Of a DNA stretch of 64,000 bases, positions 8,142 to 16,898 are shown piece by piece (the first letter of the stretch is position 1; every line of letters begins with the position of its first letter). Source of the DNA: Rhodocyclaceae bacterium (GTDB lineage: Bacteria; Pseudomonadota; Gammaproteobacteria; Burkholderiales; Rhodocyclaceae); assembly GCA_016791115.1 (NCBI GenBank), contig JAEUNL010000069.1:1-64000 (forward strand), given 5' to 3'. Below the pieces are notes generated by a model that searched no databases, was not told the origin of the DNA, and was given only the letters and a program-made list of their open reading frames with translations. The position numbers and the translations under genes were made by a program.

Positions 8142-8488
8142 CAGCATGACAGTTTGGTGTCGTGCGCGCATTCGGCGCCGACCCAGTCGAGATAGGCGGG
8201 CAGGCCCGCGGACAGCGGCAGCGCGATGATCTCCGGCACCTCGTAGGGGTGCCGGGCGCGGATCGCCGCTTCGAGTTCAGTGTACCGCGCCCGGGTCGTC
8301 TTGATCAGACAAGGTACTTCGTCGGCGTGCTCGACTGCGCCCTGCCAGCGATAGACCGAGCGGCACGGTGCCAGGATATTCACACAGGCGGCCAGCCCCT
8401 TGCCGACGATATCGGCGGCGAGCGCCTCCGCTGCCGCGCGGTCGGGCAGGTTGGAGACCACCAGCAGGATTTCTTCGGCACAGGTCAT
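8141..8488 (-). CDS. cutA: divalent cation tolerance protein CutA
   Basis: This 115-residue protein matches the CutA1 family: a small alpha/beta fold that forms trimers, with the conserved C-V-N-I sequence and a RWQG-type core (CVNILAPCRSVYRWQGAVE) followed by the EVPCLIKTT segment. The family binds divalent metals and is linked to copper tolerance, although the true role is unsettled. In proteobacteria cutA is often directly upstream of dsbD, as here, with overlapping stop and start codons. The start ATG at 8488 follows the exporter permease gene by about 30 bases. Confidence 0.9.
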   Translation of the reverse strand: MTCAEEILLVVSNLPDRAAAEALAADIVGKGLAACVNILAPCRSVYRWQGAVEHADEVPCLIKTTRARYTELEAAIRARHPYEVPEIIALPLSAGLPAYLDWVGAECAHDTKLSC

Positions 8489-8520
8489 CGCGGTTTGGAG
8501 CGGGTCGACGGCATGAAGTT

Positions 8521-9306
8521 TCACTTGATCATGCGCTTGCGGCACAACGCCAGGGCGACATGGTAGCCGACCAGCGCCACGCCCAGCAGCACGCCACAGT
8601 GCAGGACGACATGTTCCGGCGTGCGGCCGAGCAGCAGCGGCCGCACCAATTCCACCGCATGGTTGAGCGGCAGCACGGTGGCGACCGCCTGCACAGCTGC
8701 GGGCAACTGCTCGACCGGGAAGAATACGCCCGATAGCAGCATCATCGGGGTGATGAACAGGGTGAAGTAGTACATGAAGAAATCGTAGGACGGCGCCAGT
8801 GCGGTGACGCACAGCCCGAGCGCGGCAAAGGCCAGTCCGATGAGGAAGATGATCGGCAGCACCCACAGCGCGGTCCACGCGTTCGACAGGCCGAACAGCC
8901 AGATCACCAGCAGGATCGCGCTGCCCGACAGCACGCTCTTCGACGCCGCCCAGACCAGTTCGGCCAGCACGATGTCGTCGAGCGACATCGGCGCGTTGAG
9001 GATGGCCTCCCAGGTGCGCTGCGTGGACAGGCGCGAGAAGGCCGAGTAGAGCGCCTCGAAGGTGGCGCTGTTCATCGTCGATTGGCAGACGATGCCGGTG
9101 GCGAGGAAGGTGATGTAGGGTACGCCATTCACCTCCTTGACCAGCACGCCGATGCCGAAGCCGAGGCCGACCACGTAGAGCAGCGGATCGGCGAGGTTGC
9201 CGAGCAGCGAGGGAATCGCCAGCTTGCGCCAGACGAGGAAATTGCGCCGCCAGATTGCGAGGAAGCGCAGCGAGAACTCGGGCAGGCGCCAGGGGCTGGG
9301 GTTCAT
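8521..9306 (-). CDS. ABC-2 type transporter permease, NodJ family
   Basis: The 261-residue membrane protein has about six hydrophobic segments and the ABC-2 family pattern, with GVFFPVEQLPAAVQ before the last helices. It resembles NodJ and related polysaccharide/lipid exporter permeases, but NodIJ-type exporters occur widely in betaproteobacteria with no link to nodulation, so the substrate is unknown. It follows the ATPase gene by 14 bases and surely forms a transporter with it. Confidence 0.88.
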   Translation of the reverse strand: MNPSPWRLPEFSLRFLAIWRRNFLVWRKLAIPSLLGNLADPLLYVVGLGFGIGVLVKEVNGVPYITFLATGIVCQSTMNSATFEALYSAFSRLSTQRTWEAILNAPMSLDDIVLAELVWAASKSVLSGSAILLVIWLFGLSNAWTALWVLPIIFLIGLAFAALGLCVTALAPSYDFFMYYFTLFITPMMLLSGVFFPVEQLPAAVQAVATVLPLNHAVELVRPLLLGRTPEHVVLHCGVLLGVALVGYHVALALCRKRMIK

Positions 9307-9320
9307 ATTGTCGGGAATTC

Positions 9321-10253
9321 TCAGTCGCGCAGCTCGCGGCCGGTCAACTTGAGGAACACGTCTTCCAGGTTCGCCGGCCGGTGCAGGTAGCGCAGGTTGG
9401 CACGTCCCTGCAGCGACGCGAGCAGCTCTCGCGGATCATCGGCATAGCAGAAAGCGGTTTCGCCGCTGAGTTCGTGGCGCTGCGCGCTGCGCGCGCCTTC
9501 CGCCTCGAGCCAGGCCTTGACGTCGTCGCCATAGACCTCGACGACTTGCGGCTCGATGTTGGCTTCGATCACTTCGCGGGGCGAGCCCCGGGCGACGATG
9601 CGTCCGCCGTCCATGATCGCCAGCCGGTTTGCGAGGCGCTCGGCTTCGTCCATGAAATGGGTGGTGAGCAGCACGGTCTTGCCCAGCGCGACGAGCTGCT
9701 TGAGGCGGTCCCAGATCAGGTGGCGCGCCTGCGGGTCGAGCCCGGTGGTGGGTTCGTCCAGTATCAGCAGTTCCGGGTCATTCACCAGCGCGCGTGCGAG
9801 CGCCAGGCGGCGCTTCATGCCGCCGGAGAGCGCGGAGATGCGCTCGCCGGCCCGACCGGAGAGGCCGGCGAATTCGAGCAGCGACGGGATGCGCGCGCGC
9901 ACGGTGTCGGCCGTCATGCCGAAGTAGCGGCCGAAGACCAGCAGGTTCTCGGTGACCGTGAAATCCGGGTCGAGGTTATCACTCTGCGGGACCACGCCGA
10001 CGCGGCTGCGCGCCTCGCGAGCGTGGGCAGGCACCGGCAGGCCGCACAGGCGGATCTCGCCGGCATCCGGATTCGACAGGCCGAGCAGCAGCTTGAGCGT
10101 GGTGGTCTTCCCGGCGCCATTCGGGCCGAGCAGCGCGAAGCATTCGCCGCGCGCGAGCGAGAATGCGGTGCCGTCGACTGCCGCGATGCCGTTGAACGAC
10201 TTGCGCAGCCCGCGCACGTCGACCAGCGGCGGGGCGCCTGTCAGTGGCGCCAT
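9321..10253 (-). CDS. ABC transporter ATP-binding protein, NodI family
   Basis: The 310-residue protein contains Walker A (GPNGAGKT), the signature LSGGMKRR, Walker B ([13 protein letters not shown]) and the H-loop TTHFMDEAE, then a C-terminal extension of about 80 residues typical of DrrA/NodI export ATPases. It energises export through the adjacent permease. Its start overlaps the end of the hydrolase gene by 13 bases, which supports a single transcript. The substrate cannot be read from sequence. Confidence 0.92.
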   Translation of the reverse strand: MAPLTGAPPLVDVRGLRKSFNGIAAVDGTAFSLARGECFALLGPNGAGKTTTLKLLLGLSNPDAGEIRLCGLPVPAHAREARSRVGVVPQSDNLDPDFTVTENLLVFGRYFGMTADTVRARIPSLLEFAGLSGRAGERISALSGGMKRRLALARALVNDPELLILDEPTTGLDPQARHLIWDRLKQLVALGKTVLLTTHFMDEAERLANRLAIMDGGRIVARGSPREVIEANIEPQVVEVYGDDVKAWLEAEGARSAQRHELSGETAFCYADDPRELLASLQGRANLRYLHRPANLEDVFLKLTGRELRD

Positions 10254-10882
10254 GCGCGAACGATGATGTCGCGGATCAGGTTGAGCCGGCCGTGGAAGAA
10301 GTGGTCGGCGTCGGGCACCACGATGATCGGCAGGTGCTGCGGCCGCGCCCAGTCGAGCACGTTGGCGAGCGGCACGGTTTCGTCATGCTCGCCATGGATG
10401 ACGATGGTATCGGCCGGCACGCCCGGCGTGTCGTAGCGGCGCATGCCGGTCACGGTGCCGGCGGCGGTGCCGACCATCACCATGCGCTGCGGCGGACTGC
10501 CGGCAGCCTCAAGCCGTTGTGCGAGCCGCGCCTGGACGTTGGAACCGAAGGAAAAGCCGGCCAGCACGACAGGCAGCCTGCCCCAGCGCCCGCGCGCGTA
10601 ATCCAGCACCGCGTGCATGTCGTCGGTCTCGCCCTCGCCTTCGTCGTGCTCGCCTTCGGTGAGGCCGACACCGCGGAAGTTGGGCCGCAGCGCGACGTAA
10701 TGCAGGTCGCGGAAGGTGCGTGCCAGCGTGTGCACGATCTTGTTGTCCAGCGTGCCGCCGAACAGCGGGTGGGGGTGGCCGATCAGCGCGATGCCGCGCA
10801 CTTCGGCCGGCATGTCAATCGCCACCTCGATTGCGCCGGCCGGGCCGGGGATCGTGATGCGCTCGGCAGGCGGGCGCGTCAT
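10241..10882 (-). CDS. alpha/beta hydrolase
   Basis: This 213-residue protein has an alpha/beta-hydrolase fold with the nucleophile elbow GFSFGS, an early HPHP segment near the oxyanion hole, and a late HGEHDETVP with the acid and a final DADHFFHG histidine. It resembles the small COG2945 group of predicted hydrolases. The substrate is unknown. Its start overlaps the ferredoxin stop codon (ATGA), and it sits between a ferredoxin and a transporter without an obvious pathway. Confidence 0.85.
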   Translation of the reverse strand: MTRPPAERITIPGPAGAIEVAIDMPAEVRGIALIGHPHPLFGGTLDNKIVHTLARTFRDLHYVALRPNFRGVGLTEGEHDEGEGETDDMHAVLDYARGRWGRLPVVLAGFSFGSNVQARLAQRLEAAGSPPQRMVMVGTAAGTVTGMRRYDTPGVPADTIVIHGEHDETVPLANVLDWARPQHLPIIVVPDADHFFHGRLNLIRDIIVRAWRH

Positions 10883-11187
10883 ATGCGCAGACGCTCCACG
10901 ACGCGGCCGTGCATCAGGTGTTCGTCGACGATCTCGTCGATGTCGGACTTGTCAACGTAGGTGTACCAGACGCCTTCGGGATAGACGACCAGCACCGGCC
11001 CGTTGTCGCAGCGGTCGAGGCAGCCGGCGGAATTGATCCGCACTTTGCCCTCGCCGTTGAGCTTGAGTGCCTTGACGCGATCCTTGGCGTAGCCGCGGAT
11101 GTCGGTCGCGCCATGGTTGTTGCAGCAGGTTTCGCCCGCTTCGCGCTGATTGCAGCAGAAGAAGACGTGATACTTGAAATGGCTCAT
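10879..11187 (-). CDS. 2Fe-2S ferredoxin, thioredoxin-like fold
   Basis: The 102-residue protein belongs to the shethna-type / thioredoxin-like 2Fe-2S ferredoxins (COG3411): paired cysteines near the N-terminus (FFCCNQR, and TCCNNHG) and the later cluster ligands C-x3-C in SAGCLDRCDNGP. It should carry single electrons in the cytosol. It is the first gene of a six-gene run to dsbD, with a strong -10 box 45 bases upstream inside a palindrome. Confidence 0.88.
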   Translation of the reverse strand: MSHFKYHVFFCCNQREAGETCCNNHGATDIRGYAKDRVKALKLNGEGKVRINSAGCLDRCDNGPVLVVYPEGVWYTYVDKSDIDEIVDEHLMHGRVVERLRI

Positions 11188-11225
11188 GCGGGGATTCCGG
11201 TTGGCACGGACAGCAGTCCGTGGAA

Positions 11226-11245
11226 GCCGGGATTATATTCCCGGC
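11226..11245 (-). promoter_or_regulatory. palindromic -10 region of the ferredoxin operon
   Basis: GCCGGGA and TCCCGGC form a perfect 7-bp inverted repeat around a 6-base centre. On the minus strand the centre completes a consensus TATAAT (11232-11237). The -35 region is weak. The arrangement could be an operator over the -10 box or a chance hairpin in the leader. Confidence 0.5.
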
Positions 11246-11248
11246 TCC

Positions 11249-11274
11249 GGGGGCGGCCAGCCGGTCGCGCCCCC
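11249..11274 (-). terminator. GC hairpin downstream of metK
   Basis: GGGGGCG and CGCCCCC (11249-11255 and 11268-11274) form a 7-bp stem 13 bases past the metK stop codon. No T-run follows, so termination would be imperfect or Rho-assisted. Confidence 0.4.
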
Positions 11275-11286
11275 GTGTTCAAACGC

Positions 11287-12450
11287 TTACAGCCCGGCGT
11301 CGGCGCGCAGCGCGGATGCCTTGTCGGTATTCTCCCAGGTGAATTCCGGTTCGTCGCGGCCGAAGTGGCCGTAGGCGGCGGTCTTGGAGTAGATCGGTCG
11401 CAGCAGGTCGAGCGTCTGGATGATGCCCTTGGGACGCAGGTCGAAATGGCGGCCGATCAGCTCCACGATCTTCTCGTCGCTGACTTTGCCGGTGCCAAAG
11501 GTATTGACCATCAGCGACACCGGCTTGGCGACGCCGATCGCGTAGGCCACCTGCACCTCGCAGCGGTCGGCCAGTCCGGCGGCGACGATGTTCTTGGCCA
11601 CGTAGCGGCCGGCGTAGGCAGCCGAGCGGTCGACCTTTGACGGATCCTTGCCCGAGAACGCGCCGCCGCCGTGGTGGGCCGCGCCGCCGTAGCTGTCGAC
11701 GATGATCTTGCGCCCGGTCAGGCCGCAGTCGCCGTGCGGTCCTCCGACGACGAAGCGGCCGGTCGGGTTGATCAGGTAGCGCGTCTCGGCGGTGACCATG
11801 TCCTTCGGCAGCACCGGCTTGATGATTTCCTCGATCACGCCTTCGGTCACCTGCGCGTGCGAAACATCCGGCCCGTGCTGCGTAGAGACGACCACGGTGT
11901 CGATCGACACCGGCTTGCCGTCCACATACTTGACCGTGAGCTGGCTCTTGGCATCGGGGCGCAGCCAGGGCAGGCGCCCGTCGCGGCGCACTTCGGCCTG
12001 GCGCTGCATGATGCGGTGCGCGTAATAGATCGGGAACGGCATCAGCGTCGGCGTCTCGCGGCAGGCGTAGCCGAACATCAGGCCCTGGTCGCCTGCGCCC
12101 TGGTCGAGATCGAGGCCCTTGCCTTCGTCGACGCCCTGGGCGATGTCCGGCGACTGGCGGTTGATCGCCGTCAGCACGGCGCACGACTTGTAGTCGAAGC
12201 CGATGTCGGAATGGTCGTAGCCGATGCGGCGAACCGTGTCGCGCGCGATCTCCATGTAGTTGATGTGCGCGGTGGTCGTGATTTCGCCCGAGATCACGAC
12301 CAGCCCGGTCGATACCAGCGTTTCGCAGGCGACACGGCCCTTCGGATCCTGCGCCAGGATCGCGTCGAGAACGGCGTCGGAAATCTGGTCGGCAACCTTG
12401 TCGGGGTGGCCTTCCGAGACGGATTCGGAAGAAAAGAGGTATTCAGCCAT
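11287..12450 (-). CDS. metK: S-adenosylmethionine synthetase
   Basis: The 387-residue enzyme makes S-adenosylmethionine from ATP and methionine. Visible signatures are the N-terminal [20 protein letters not shown], the hexapeptide GAGDQG and the P-loop-like GGGAFSGKD. The length equals that of typical bacterial MetK. The true start is the ATG at 12450, preceded by CCAGGAGCAGAGCC with a good Shine-Dalgarno; the open frame continues upstream only through the leader. It is divergent from the acyltransferase pair and has a strong promoter of its own. Confidence 0.97.
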   Translation of the reverse strand: MAEYLFSSESVSEGHPDKVADQISDAVLDAILAQDPKGRVACETLVSTGLVVISGEITTTAHINYMEIARDTVRRIGYDHSDIGFDYKSCAVLTAINRQSPDIAQGVDEGKGLDLDQGAGDQGLMFGYACRETPTLMPFPIYYAHRIMQRQAEVRRDGRLPWLRPDAKSQLTVKYVDGKPVSIDTVVVSTQHGPDVSHAQVTEGVIEEIIKPVLPKDMVTAETRYLINPTGRFVVGGPHGDCGLTGRKIIVDSYGGAAHHGGGAFSGKDPSKVDRSAAYAGRYVAKNIVAAGLADRCEVQVAYAIGVAKPVSLMVNTFGTGKVSDEKIVELIGRHFDLRPKGIIQTLDLLRPIYSKTAAYGHFGRDEPEFTWENTDKASALRADAGL

Positions 12451-12580
12451 GGCTCTGCTCCTGGATATTCCCAAAATGACCGGCGTGACCGGCTCCGGGA
12501 ACTGAAGCAGGCGACGCTTTAGCAGTATTTGTGGTGCTGCCTGACCGCCCTGCAAGTTGTCCTGATTAACTCGGCGGTTG
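12451..12580 (-). other. 130-nt metK leader
   Basis: Transcription from the promoter at 12587-12615 would give a leader of about 130 nt before the metK ATG. It holds possible nested stems (CAGGC with GCCTG, and GCAG with CTGC) and a tandem CGGTCA-CGC-CGGTCA. I compared it with SAM-I, SAM-II and SAH riboswitch cores from memory and found no match. A control element is possible but unproven. Confidence 0.35.
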
Positions 12581-12586
12581 CGCCGC

Positions 12587-12615
12587 AGTATAAACTCCGG
12601 GCCCGGCAGGGTCAA
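12587..12615 (-). promoter_or_regulatory. sigma-70 promoter of metK
   Basis: On the minus strand TTGACC (12610-12615) and TATACT (12587-12592) are separated by 17 bases, a near-consensus sigma-70 promoter pointing to metK. The same region reads TATAAA on the plus strand, so the divergent acyltransferase promoter may overlap it. Confidence 0.75.
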
Positions 12616-12653
12616 AAACACATTTTTCACACTTTTCGCGACGAAGCGGCACC

Positions 12654-13550
12654 TTGGCAGGCTTTTTCTTCCCGATCGTCTATCGCATGCTCGGCTGGTT
12701 GCCGTTGCGCGTGCTGCACGCTCTGGGCGCGTTCGGCGGACTGATGCTGTACCGGAGGTCGGTCAAGTACCGGCGCCACATGCAGCGCAATCTCGGTCTT
12801 GCCTATCCCGATGGCGTGCCCGTCGGGCTGGAGGCCGAGGCTGCCAAAAGCGCGGGCCGCATGATGTTCGAGATCCCCTTCCTCTGGCAGCGGCCGCTGC
12901 CGCGGGTGCTCGAAACCATCCGCGAGGTCGTCGGCTGGGAACAGCTAGAGGCAACCTGGGCGAACGGAAACGGGGTGTTGATCATCACGCCCCACCTCGG
13001 CTGCTGGGAAGCCGTGCCGCTGTACTTCGGCACGCGGGCGCCGATGACCTTCATGTTCCGGCCGCCGCGCCAGCCGTGGCTGCACGAGATTGTCGAGCAG
13101 GGACGGATACGGCCGAATCTGTCTCCCGTGCCGGCCGACACCAGCGGCGTGCGCCTGCTGATGCGGGCGTTGAAGCGCGGCGAGACAGTCGGCATCCTGC
13201 CTGATCAGGTGCCCGGCGGCGGGCAGGGCACCTGGTCGCCGTTCTTCGGCCGCCCTGCTTATACGATGACGCTTGCCGCACGACTGTCGGAAATGAAAGG
13301 GGTGACGCCGTTCGTTGCCTATGGAGAGCGTCTGCCGCGCGGCCGCGGCTACCGCCTCCATTTCGTCGCGCCCGCGGTGCCGCTGGACGGCGACTTGCAG
13401 CAACGCGTGGATGCAATCAATGCATCGATCGAACAGGTGATCCGGCAGCATCCCGAGCAGTATCTCTGGGGCTACAAGCGCTACCGCGTGCCGGACGGCG
13501 TGGAGCGGCCTTCGCAGCAGGCAGCCGGTGCGGGGGGCGCACAGTCGTGA
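12654..13550 (+). CDS. lipid A biosynthesis acyltransferase (LpxL/HtrB family), first copy
   Basis: The 298-residue protein has one N-terminal membrane helix and the acyltransferase motif H-x4-E (HLGCWE) that transfers a secondary acyl chain from acyl-ACP to the lipid A precursor at the inner membrane. A later [12 protein letters not shown] segment also fits the family. The start is either TTG at 12654 or ATG at 12687; the longer form gives a better N-terminal helix, but the ribosome-binding site is weak for both. Its stop overlaps the start of a second acyltransferase gene, so the two are probably cotranscribed. Confidence 0.88.
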   Translation: MAGFFFPIVYRMLGWLPLRVLHALGAFGGLMLYRRSVKYRRHMQRNLGLAYPDGVPVGLEAEAAKSAGRMMFEIPFLWQRPLPRVLETIREVVGWEQLEATWANGNGVLIITPHLGCWEAVPLYFGTRAPMTFMFRPPRQPWLHEIVEQGRIRPNLSPVPADTSGVRLLMRALKRGETVGILPDQVPGGGQGTWSPFFGRPAYTMTLAARLSEMKGVTPFVAYGERLPRGRGYRLHFVAPAVPLDGDLQQRVDAINASIEQVIRQHPEQYLWGYKRYRVPDGVERPSQQAAGAGGAQS

Positions 13551-14419
13551 TGCATCTCGCGGCCGGCCTGCTATGGCTGATCCACTTCCTGCCGCTGCCG
13601 GTCATCGCGGCGATCGGGCGCGGGCTGGGCAATCTGCTGTGGCTGTTCGCGCGCGAGCGGCGCAACGTCGTGCGCACCAACCTGCGCCTGTGCTTTCCCG
13701 ACATGCCGGAGGCAGAGCGAGAAGCGCTAGGGCGCGAGCACGTTCGTCTGGTGACGCGCAGCTACGTCGAACGCTGCCTCGCCTGGTGGTCGAGCGAAGC
13801 GCGCATCCGTCGCCTGGTACGCATAGAAGGCCTGGAAAATTTCAAGGTACTCGCCGCGCAGCGCGCGACCATCCTGCTGGTGCCGCACTTCGTCGGCCTC
13901 GACATGTGCGCGACACGCCTGGCCCTCGAGATCAATGCGGTCAGCATCTACGCCAACCAGAAGCGCAATCCGCTGCTGAGCCGCCTGCTGCTGCGCGGGC
14001 GCAGCCGTTTCGGCGACCAGCTGCTGCTGTCGCGCCAAGAGGGCGTGCGCAGCACGGTCAAGGCGATGCGCGACGGGCGGCCCTTCTACTACCTGCCGGA
14101 CCTGGACTATGGCCGGCGCGATGCGATCTTCGTGCCTTTCTTCGGCGTGCCCGCGGCGACGATCACCGGGCTGCCACGACTGGCCCAGCTCGGCCGGGCG
14201 GCGGTCGTGCCCTGCGTCGCGTGCATGCTGCCGGGCGGCGCCGGCTACGTTCTGAAGCTGGGCGATCCCTGGGACGATTTCCCGTCGAATGACGTCGAAG
14301 CCGACACCCGACGCATGAACGAGGCGATCGAACAGGCCGTTCGGCAGATGCCGGCGCAGTATTACTGGGTGCACAAGCGCTTCAAGACACGCCCGCACGG
14401 CGAAGCGAAATTTTACTGA
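13550..14419 (+). CDS. lipid A biosynthesis acyltransferase (LpxL/HtrB family), second copy
   Basis: The 289-residue protein starts with a membrane helix and carries the catalytic H-x4-D motif (HFVGLD), then LPDLDYG and a terminal YYWVHKRFKTRP as in LpxL/LpxM enzymes. It adds another secondary acyl chain to lipid A. The ATG at 13550 shares bases with the previous stop (TGATG); a GTG one codon earlier is also in frame. The two tandem copies probably place the two secondary chains; which acts first cannot be told from sequence. Confidence 0.88.
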   Translation: MHLAAGLLWLIHFLPLPVIAAIGRGLGNLLWLFARERRNVVRTNLRLCFPDMPEAEREALGREHVRLVTRSYVERCLAWWSSEARIRRLVRIEGLENFKVLAAQRATILLVPHFVGLDMCATRLALEINAVSIYANQKRNPLLSRLLLRGRSRFGDQLLLSRQEGVRSTVKAMRDGRPFYYLPDLDYGRRDAIFVPFFGVPAATITGLPRLAQLGRAAVVPCVACMLPGGAGYVLKLGDPWDDFPSNDVEADTRRMNEAIEQAVRQMPAQYYWVHKRFKTRPHGEAKFY

Positions 14420-14476
14420 GCGAAGCGTGCAGATTGCCTTGTGACGGACCCACGCACCGGATTTAATCGCGACTCC

Positions 14477-14857
14477 ATGCCAATTCATCCGCAACATACC
14501 GTCCTGGTCGTCGATGACGACGAAATGTGGCGCATGCTGGCGCGCGTCGCGCTCGAGCGCGCCGGCTTTCGCTGCATCGAGTGCCACAATGTGCGCCATG
14601 CCCTGGAAGCGCTGACCCACGATAAGGTGTTCTGTGTCGTGACCGATTTGCGCATGCCCGATCTCGACGGGCTGGATCTGTGCCGCATCGTGCGTGCCGA
14701 CCCGAGGCTGGCCGATGTGCCCATCATCGTGATGACCAGCAGCACCGACGAAGCCGAACACCGCAAGGCGGTCGAGGCTGGCGCCAATACCACCCTGCGC
14801 AAGGATGTCGAGTTCAAGCAGGTGGTGTCTGCGGTGCGTTTCGCGCGCCAGCCCTGA
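14477..14857 (+). CDS. single-domain response regulator (CheY-like)
   Basis: The 126-residue protein is one receiver domain: acidic pair in VVDDDE, phosphoacceptor Asp in VVTDLRMPDLDG, and the conserved TSS switch segment (VMTSSTDE). A Lys in LRKDVE is near the usual end position. There is no DNA-binding output domain, so it acts through protein contacts. I prefer the ATG at 14477 to a GTG at 14441. No kinase lies next to it; the nearest orphan kinase is the one at 2681-4816, but a link is speculation. Confidence 0.88.
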   Translation: MPIHPQHTVLVVDDDEMWRMLARVALERAGFRCIECHNVRHALEALTHDKVFCVVTDLRMPDLDGLDLCRIVRADPRLADVPIIVMTSSTDEAEHRKAVEAGANTTLRKDVEFKQVVSAVRFARQP

Positions 14858-14911
14858 AATCACGGCCGCGCGCCCCGGAGCGGCGGCGCCGGTGACGTAC
14901 AATGCCGCCCC

Positions 14912-15340
14912 ATGCCTGCAGAATTCCGCAACCCCGATCCGGATTCCATTCGCGACCTGCTGCGCAAGGTGCGCACGATCGCGGTGGTCGGCCTGTCCCC
15001 CAACCCGCGTCGCCCGAGCCACGGCGTGGCCCGGGCCCTCAAGCAGTTCGGCTATCGCGTGATCCCGGTGCGGCCGGCGGTGGACGAAGTGCTGGGCGAG
15101 AAAGCCTATCCGACGCTCGGCGCCGTACCCGAGCCCTATGACCTGGTCGACGTGTTCCGCAATCCGGAGCATGTCGCCGAAGTGGTCGACGAGTGCATCG
15201 CGCTTGGCGTCAAGGCGATCTGGCTGCAGGATGGCGTGATCGACGAGGCCGCAGCGCGGCGCGCGGCCGATGCCGGCATCACGGTCGTGATGGATCGCTG
15301 CATCTATCGCGACTACATCGCTTTCTGCGACCAGACATGA
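14912..15340 (+). CDS. CoA-binding protein (YccU family)
   Basis: The 142-residue protein is a single Rossmann-like CoA_binding domain with the glycine-containing nucleotide segment [14 protein letters not shown] and the later [15 protein letters not shown] typical of YccU proteins. Its cellular role is unknown. A TACAAT box ends eight bases before the start codon, so the transcript may be almost leaderless. Its stop overlaps the dapF start, suggesting cotranscription. Confidence 0.88.
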   Translation: MPAEFRNPDPDSIRDLLRKVRTIAVVGLSPNPRRPSHGVARALKQFGYRVIPVRPAVDEVLGEKAYPTLGAVPEPYDLVDVFRNPEHVAEVVDECIALGVKAIWLQDGVIDEAAARRAADAGITVVMDRCIYRDYIAFCDQT

Positions 15341-16179
15341 AACTTCGCTTCACCAAGATGCATGGCTTGGGCAACGACTTCGTCGTGCTGGATGCCATCG
15401 GCCAGCAGATCGAACTGACGCCCGGCCAGGCGCGTTTCATCGGCGATCGGCATTTCGGCATCGGCTGCGACCAGATCCTGGTCGTCGAGCGTCCCGCGCA
15501 GGCTGGCGTCGATTTCCGCTACCGCATCTACAATGCCGACGGCGGTGAGGTGGAGCAGTGCGGCAACGGCGCGCGCTGCTTCGTGCGCTTCGTCCATGAC
15601 AAGGGCCTGACCGCGAAGCGCGAGATCCGCGTCGAGACGCGCTCGGGCATCATCGCGCCGCGCCTCGAGGGCGACGGCGAGGTGACGGTGGACATGGGTG
15701 TGCCCGAATTCTGCCCGGCGAACGTGCCGTTCGATTCCGACAGCGAAGCCGTGGTGCAGCCGCTCGAGGTCGGCGGCCGCACGATCGCGATCACCGCCGT
15801 GTCGATGGGCAATCCGCATGCGGTGCAGGTGGTTGCCGACGTCGACGCGGCACCCGTGCACGTCGAAGGCCCGATGATCGAATCGCACGCGCGCTTTCCG
15901 AAACGAGTCAATGCAGGTTACCTGCAGGTGGTCGATGCGCATCGGATACGTTTGCGCGTCTATGAACGCGGTGCCGGCGAAACCCTTGCCTGCGGCACCG
16001 GCGCCTGTGCCGCGGTCGTCGCTGGAATTCGCCGCAACCTGATCGAATCGCCGGTGCGCGTCGAAACGCGCGGTGGCGAGCTGACGATTGCCTGGGAAGG
16101 CGTCGGAAAGCCGGTCCTGATGACCGGACCGGCCGTTACGGTTTTCGAGGGCGAGATTGACCTGCCCGACACTGAATGA
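15337..16179 (+). CDS. dapF: diaminopimelate epimerase
   Basis: The 280-residue enzyme interconverts LL- and meso-diaminopimelate for lysine and peptidoglycan synthesis. Both catalytic cysteines are present: EQCGNGARC in the first half and ACGTGAC in the second. The N-terminal [11 protein letters not shown] is diagnostic. Its ATG overlaps the previous stop codon. In many proteobacteria dapF is followed by a DUF484 gene and xerC; here DUF484 follows but xerC does not. Confidence 0.97.
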   Translation: MKLRFTKMHGLGNDFVVLDAIGQQIELTPGQARFIGDRHFGIGCDQILVVERPAQAGVDFRYRIYNADGGEVEQCGNGARCFVRFVHDKGLTAKREIRVETRSGIIAPRLEGDGEVTVDMGVPEFCPANVPFDSDSEAVVQPLEVGGRTIAITAVSMGNPHAVQVVADVDAAPVHVEGPMIESHARFPKRVNAGYLQVVDAHRIRLRVYERGAGETLACGTGACAAVVAGIRRNLIESPVRVETRGGELTIAWEGVGKPVLMTGPAVTVFEGEIDLPDTE

Positions 16180-16189
16180 AGGAAAGACG

Positions 16190-16840
16190 ATGATCCAGCC
16201 CGACGACGTCGCGCGTTACCTGCAGGACAACCCGAAGTTCTTCGAGGACTACGCCGAGCTGCTTGCCCACCTGTACATACCCCACCCGCACGGCGGTCGC
16301 ACCATTTCGATCACCGAACGCCAGATCCTGACCTTGCGCGAGAAATGCCGCGCACTCGAAGGCAAGCTGGGCGAGCTGATCCATTTCGGCGAGGACAATG
16401 ACGCCATCAGCGCCAAGGTGCACCGGCTGTCGGTGGCGCTGCTGGCGGCGCATGATTTCGAGCAGACCGCGCAGGCGCTCGATTTCCACTTGCGCGAGGA
16501 TTTCGCCGTGCCGCACGTGGCGGTGCGCCTGTGGGGCGTGCCGGCGCAGGACCGCATCGAATTCCGCGAAGTCAGCGAGCAGACGCGCATCTCCGCAGCC
16601 GGGCTGGCCTACCCGTTCTGCGGTCCGGCCGGCAGCCACGAGTCGGTCCAGTGGTTCGGCGACGACGCGCCGCACGTGCGATCCCTCGCCATCGTGGCGC
16701 TGCGCCGCGAGGCAGAAACCATCGGCATGCTGGCCCTGGGCAGCGAAGATCCCGAGCGCTTCTACCCGGACATGGGCACCATTTATCTGGTGCGCATCGG
16801 CGAGCTGGCTGCGGCGGCCTTCGTGCGCACGCTCGGCTGA
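16190..16840 (+). CDS. DUF484 family protein
   Basis: The 216-residue protein begins MIQPDDVARYLQDNPKFFED, the hallmark of DUF484, followed by a GAF-like segment ending GSEDPERFYPDMGT. DUF484 proteins are uncharacterised GAF-fold proteins usually encoded between dapF and xerC. The ATG at 16190 has AAGGAAAG just upstream. The expected xerC partner is missing; the next gene is rlmI. Confidence 0.9.
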   Translation: MIQPDDVARYLQDNPKFFEDYAELLAHLYIPHPHGGRTISITERQILTLREKCRALEGKLGELIHFGEDNDAISAKVHRLSVALLAAHDFEQTAQALDFHLREDFAVPHVAVRLWGVPAQDRIEFREVSEQTRISAAGLAYPFCGPAGSHESVQWFGDDAPHVRSLAIVALRREAETIGMLALGSEDPERFYPDMGTIYLVRIGELAAAAFVRTLG

Positions 16841-16898
16841 CTGCCTAGGCCGCGTGCCGATGGTGCGCGGCGCTGATTTTCCATTCCATCCGGTCCGC

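Noticed and set aside
8521-10253. Nodulation factor exporter (nodIJ)
   Set aside because: The family match is real, but no nod genes are present and such exporters are widespread in betaproteobacteria, so no symbol was given.
12451-12580. SAM or SAH riboswitch before metK
   Set aside because: Core motifs remembered for SAM-I, SAM-II and SAH classes are not found.
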